This document shows, piece after piece, positions 6,416-8,357 of a stretch of 8,357 bases of DNA. The position numbers and the translations under genes are program-made. The notes under the pieces were generated by a model, which was not told where the DNA came from, did no database searches, and worked only from the letters and a program-made list of their open reading frames with translations. This stretch comes from CAUZEO01 sp963578625. Lineage in GTDB: Bacteria; Verrucomicrobiota; Kiritimatiellia; SLOV01. The stretch's first letter is position 1, and every line of letters begins with the position of its first letter. The stretch is from the NCBI GenBank assembly GCA_963578625.1, contig CAUZEO010000234.1, positions 1 to 8,357 of the forward strand, written 5' to 3'.

Positions 6416-7435
6416 ATGAAACGATACAAATCTATATCTGATATCCTGGTTGGAGTCGTCGGGTACGGCATGGGGCGGCGTCACCTCGACTTGGTGAAGA
6501 AAGCCGGAATGACGCCGAGGGCAGTCGCCGAAATAGATTCGAAACGACTTGAATCGGCAAAGGCGGACTTTCCGGACATTGAGACCTACGGATCGGTGGC
6601 CGGGATGCTGAAACAATCCGACGTGAACCTGGTGATCATAGTTACCGCGCACAATACACATGAGGCGCTGGCGATGCAGTGTCTAAAGGCCGGGCGACAC
6701 GTCATCAGCGAGAAGCCCCTGGCCCTTACCACCGCAGCCTGCGATCGCATGATCGCAGCGGCGAAGAAGAGCGGTGTCATTCTCTCTACGTTTCACAATC
6801 GGCACTGGGACGGGTGCATCCTCAACGCCCTGAAAACGATTCAGAAGGGCGCCATCGGAGACGTGCTCCGCATTCACTGCCGCATGGGGGGATATGCAAA
6901 GCCCCACGACACCTGGCGGGGATCCCGCACGATCTCAGGCGGGATTCTCTATGACTGGGGTGTCCACCTTCTGGAGTACAGCCTCCAGATCCTCCAGGGC
7001 GGGTTGATGGAAGTGACAGGATTCGCCAGTCTTGGTTATTGGGCGGACAAAACGAAATGGAAAGAGGACACCCACGAGGACGAGGGATTTGCGGTGGTCC
7101 GGTTCGATTCGGGGCAATGGCTGACCCTCTGCGTCTCCACCATCGATGCCAACGCGCCCGCGCACTGGCTGGAGATCACCGGAACCAAGGGCACGTACAC
7201 ATTTGACGTCAATACGTACGAATTAATCCAGACGAAGGGGCGCAAGGTGGTGCGAACTCGCGGGCGCAACCCCGAGGGGGAATGGTGGCAGTATTATGGC
7301 AACATCGCGGACCATTTAACGCGCGGGACCCCGCTCGTGATCACCCCGGAATGGTCACGGCGACCCATCCACGTTCTGGATCTCGCGGTACGAAGCGCAA
7401 AAGCGGGCAAAAGCCTGCGCGCAAAGTATGCATAG
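6416..7435 (+). CDS. Gfo/Idh/MocA family NAD(P)-dependent oxidoreductase
   Basis: A 339-residue cytoplasmic protein, normal family length. These enzymes oxidise or reduce hydroxyl groups of sugars, inositols and related compounds using NAD(P). The N-terminal Rossmann fold shows GVVGYGMG (13-20), an acidic residue at the end of strand two (AEID, 38-41), and VTAHNTHEALAMQCLKAG. The EKP signature is at 99-101 (HVISEKPLAL). The C-terminal alpha/beta domain carries GGILYDWGVHLLEY, in which D180 and H184 are the usual catalytic pair; a lysine is supplied by EKP. The ATG at 6416 is required because the next in-frame ATG falls inside the glycine motif; no Shine-Dalgarno is seen. It is transcribed alone, divergently from the glycosidase-like gene, and its stop lies 29 bases from the convergent DUF4870 gene. 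Neighbours suggest a sugar-derived substrate, but the exact one cannot be assigned. Confidence 0.96.
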   Translation: MKRYKSISDILVGVVGYGMGRRHLDLVKKAGMTPRAVAEIDSKRLESAKADFPDIETYGSVAGMLKQSDVNLVIIVTAHNTHEALAMQCLKAGRHVISEKPLALTTAACDRMIAAAKKSGVILSTFHNRHWDGCILNALKTIQKGAIGDVLRIHCRMGGYAKPHDTWRGSRTISGGILYDWGVHLLEYSLQILQGGLMEVTGFASLGYWADKTKWKEDTHEDEGFAVVRFDSGQWLTLCVSTIDANAPAHWLEITGTKGTYTFDVNTYELIQTKGRKVVRTRGRNPEGEWWQYYGNIADHLTRGTPLVITPEWSRRPIHVLDLAVRSAKAGKSLRAKYA

Positions 7436-7464
7436 CATTCAGCTTTTAGCGAAGCGTGACCCTC

Positions 7465-7959
7465 TTACCTGTCCTCCAATTTGAAAAACGGGATAGAACA
7501 CGGATATGGCCACTCTTCTCCCGCGTTCGCCTTCACCGCGCCTATGATGGGAAATACGATTGCCACCAGAGCCAGAGCCAGGAGAAGGGGTATTCCGATG
7601 AGAACGAAACACAAAATCGCAAACACGACTCCGAAGATAACCTCTGTGATGATCCAGTTCGTCACGATGCGCCCATGCCGATCGATAATTTCCGCGTCGT
7701 CCTTTTTGATTTGCCAAAGCACGATGGGGACAATCAGTCCTGCCAGCGGAACGACATAGCCACAGAATTGCGACAGGTGGATGAACATCCCCCACATATG
7801 CGCGTCGGCGGAGATTTCGTTCACTGTGTCCTTGAGCTTCTGGCCTACCGGCCGGGTTTTCGCCAATAGAGATATTTTGGCTTCCTGATACTCCTGATCA
7901 GAAATTGCCCCGTTCTGCTTGAGTTCGTTCAGCTTCTCAATATCGTCTGCAACACTCAT
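7465..7959 (-). CDS. SHOCT and DUF4870 domain membrane protein
   Basis: A 164-residue integral membrane protein of unknown function. Residues about 6-33 form a SHOCT motif (KLNELKQNGAISDQEYQEAK), a short helical hairpin often attached to membrane or envelope proteins. Residues about 55-160 match DUF4870 (Tic20-like fold): hydrophobic segments near 55-83, 102-122 and 123-143, a charged turn KKDDAEIIDRHGR between the first two, and the typical closing GEEWPYP. The ATG at 7957-7959 is preceded at 8 bases by GAAGGAG, the best ribosome binding site in the window, which fixes the start. It points away from the sugar-related genes and converges with the dehydrogenase, so it is probably functionally separate. 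The SHOCT at the N-terminus rather than the C-terminus is not alarming. Confidence 0.93.
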   Translation of the reverse strand: MSVADDIEKLNELKQNGAISDQEYQEAKISLLAKTRPVGQKLKDTVNEISADAHMWGMFIHLSQFCGYVVPLAGLIVPIVLWQIKKDDAEIIDRHGRIVTNWIITEVIFGVVFAILCFVLIGIPLLLALALVAIVFPIIGAVKANAGEEWPYPCSIPFFKLEDR

Positions 7960-7967
7960 GTCATGGG

Positions 7968-7974
7968 CTCCTTC
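7968..7974 (-). promoter_or_regulatory. strong Shine-Dalgarno (GAAGGAG) of the DUF4870 gene
   Basis: On the minus strand GAAGGAG lies eight bases before the ATG at 7957-7959. Another ATG at 7962-7964 is too close to the site and out of frame. This contrasts with the absent sites of the three metabolic genes. Confidence 0.8.
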
Positions 7975-8004
7975 AAGCTAACGTGACCAGGATAGACACG
8001 GGCC

Positions 8005-8033
8005 AATGTTTGTCTCCATCATTAAAGCGTCAA
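8005..8033 (-). promoter_or_regulatory. possible sigma70-like promoter of the DUF4870 gene
   Basis: Minus strand TTGACG (8028-8033) is followed after 17 bases by AACATT (8005-8010), about 45 bases before the start codon. The -35 is a good match and the -10 is poor (3 of 6), so this is a weak prediction. Confidence 0.3.
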
Positions 8034-8073
8034 CAAAAATCACGAAATCGCGAGGTGCTCCTCAGTGGTCATA

Positions 8074-8138
8074 GAGAAGGCCAACTTCTCCCGTGCGGAC
8101 TGAAGTCCGAAACACTTGAACGCGGAATGAATTCCGCG
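8074..8138. repeat. cluster of three perfect hairpins, two sharing one design (REP-like)
   Basis: Three perfect stems follow each other in 65 bases: GAGAAG-gccaa-CTTCTC (8074-8090), CGGACT-ga-AGTCCG (8096-8109) and CGCGGAAT-ga-ATTCCGCG (8121-8138). The last two share the pattern CGGA-N-TGAA-N-TCCG, with centres 27 bases apart, and the last is followed by CTAC. The pattern resembles dispersed palindromic intergenic elements of environmental bacteria. It lies 70 bases after the minus-strand gene ending at 8208 and about 115 bases upstream of the DUF4870 start. No T-run follows. Confidence 0.7.
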
Positions 8139-8207
8139 CTACAGATCGCGCATTTCACTTCGCAATAGAAAAGTTTTTGTAAGAAAGAGCGGTATGGAAA
8201 GAGATCC

Positions 8208-8357
8208 TTATCCGCCTCTCACGACGATCCGGCTTTCGCCCTTGTCCACGGGCACGATCACGAACCGTTCGCTGCCATACTCAGTGTAATGTGGGTTGGG
8301 CTGGGCCTTGCCGTTCACTTCAACCTGGGGTTTAGACCATTTTTCTGGACACCAGGC
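8208..8357 (-). CDS. C-terminal end of an unidentified protein (start beyond the window)
   Basis: The minus strand is open from the window edge to TAA at 8208-8210, giving 49 residues with no stop and no start. It reads WCPEKWSKPQVEVNGKAQ, then YGSERFVIVPVDKGESRIVV, ending in RGG. Alternating hydrophobic strands and the PQVEVNG turn look like the last strands of a beta-sandwich, as at the ends of secreted carbohydrate-active or heparinase-like proteins. I do not recognise the family. The codon use is GC-rich like the neighbours, which supports it being real. Confidence 0.65.
   Translation of the reverse strand, partial: AWCPEKWSKPQVEVNGKAQPNPHYTEYGSERFVIVPVDKGESRIVVRGG

Noticed and set aside
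7436..7464. Bidirectional terminator between the dehydrogenase and DUF4870 genes
   Set aside because: Only a 4-bp stem (GCTT/AAGC) is present in the 29-base gap, with no T-run.

Overview
The window looks like a piece of a moderately GC-rich chromosome from a bacterium of the Planctomycetota / Verrucomicrobiota / Lentisphaerota / Kiritimatiellota type. This is inferred from gene content: large secreted beta-galactosidase-like enzymes, a PhyH-type dioxygenase, a Gfo/Idh/MocA dehydrogenase and an alpha-L-rhamnosidase relic occur together here, and most starts lack a good Shine-Dalgarno. No rRNA, tRNA, CRISPR array or intact transposase is visible.

Left part (1-1650) is a gene graveyard. It opens with the last 137 codons of a large beta-galactosidase-like protein (+). 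About 300 bases without a recognisable intact gene follow, holding a strong hairpin and a tiny ORF with a good ribosome binding site. Next comes a 5'-truncated, frameshifted alpha-L-rhamnosidase (GH78) pseudogene (+), and then a 54-codon fragment (-) that is unmistakably the C-terminus of a second beta-galactosidase-like gene. A long bulged stem-loop sits exactly between the two convergent relics.

The middle (1667-6110) is a two-gene unit on the minus strand. A secreted 1158-residue multidomain glycoside-hydrolase-like protein is followed, after a 151-base gap containing a hairpin, by a PhyH-family Fe(II)/2-oxoglutarate dioxygenase. Across a 305-base divergent intergenic region lies a Gfo/Idh/MocA dehydrogenase (+). 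Its stop faces a DUF4870 membrane protein with an N-terminal SHOCT domain (-). The right end holds a three-hairpin intergenic cluster and the last 49 codons of an unidentified gene (-).

A reasonable working model is a carbohydrate-catabolism neighbourhood: extracytoplasmic cleavage by the beta-galactosidase-like protein, and oxidation of a released sugar or derivative by the dehydrogenase and perhaps the dioxygenase. It has been reshaped by duplication and decay, because one C-terminal module occurs three times within about 6 kb, on both strands. Substrates cannot be read from the sequence.
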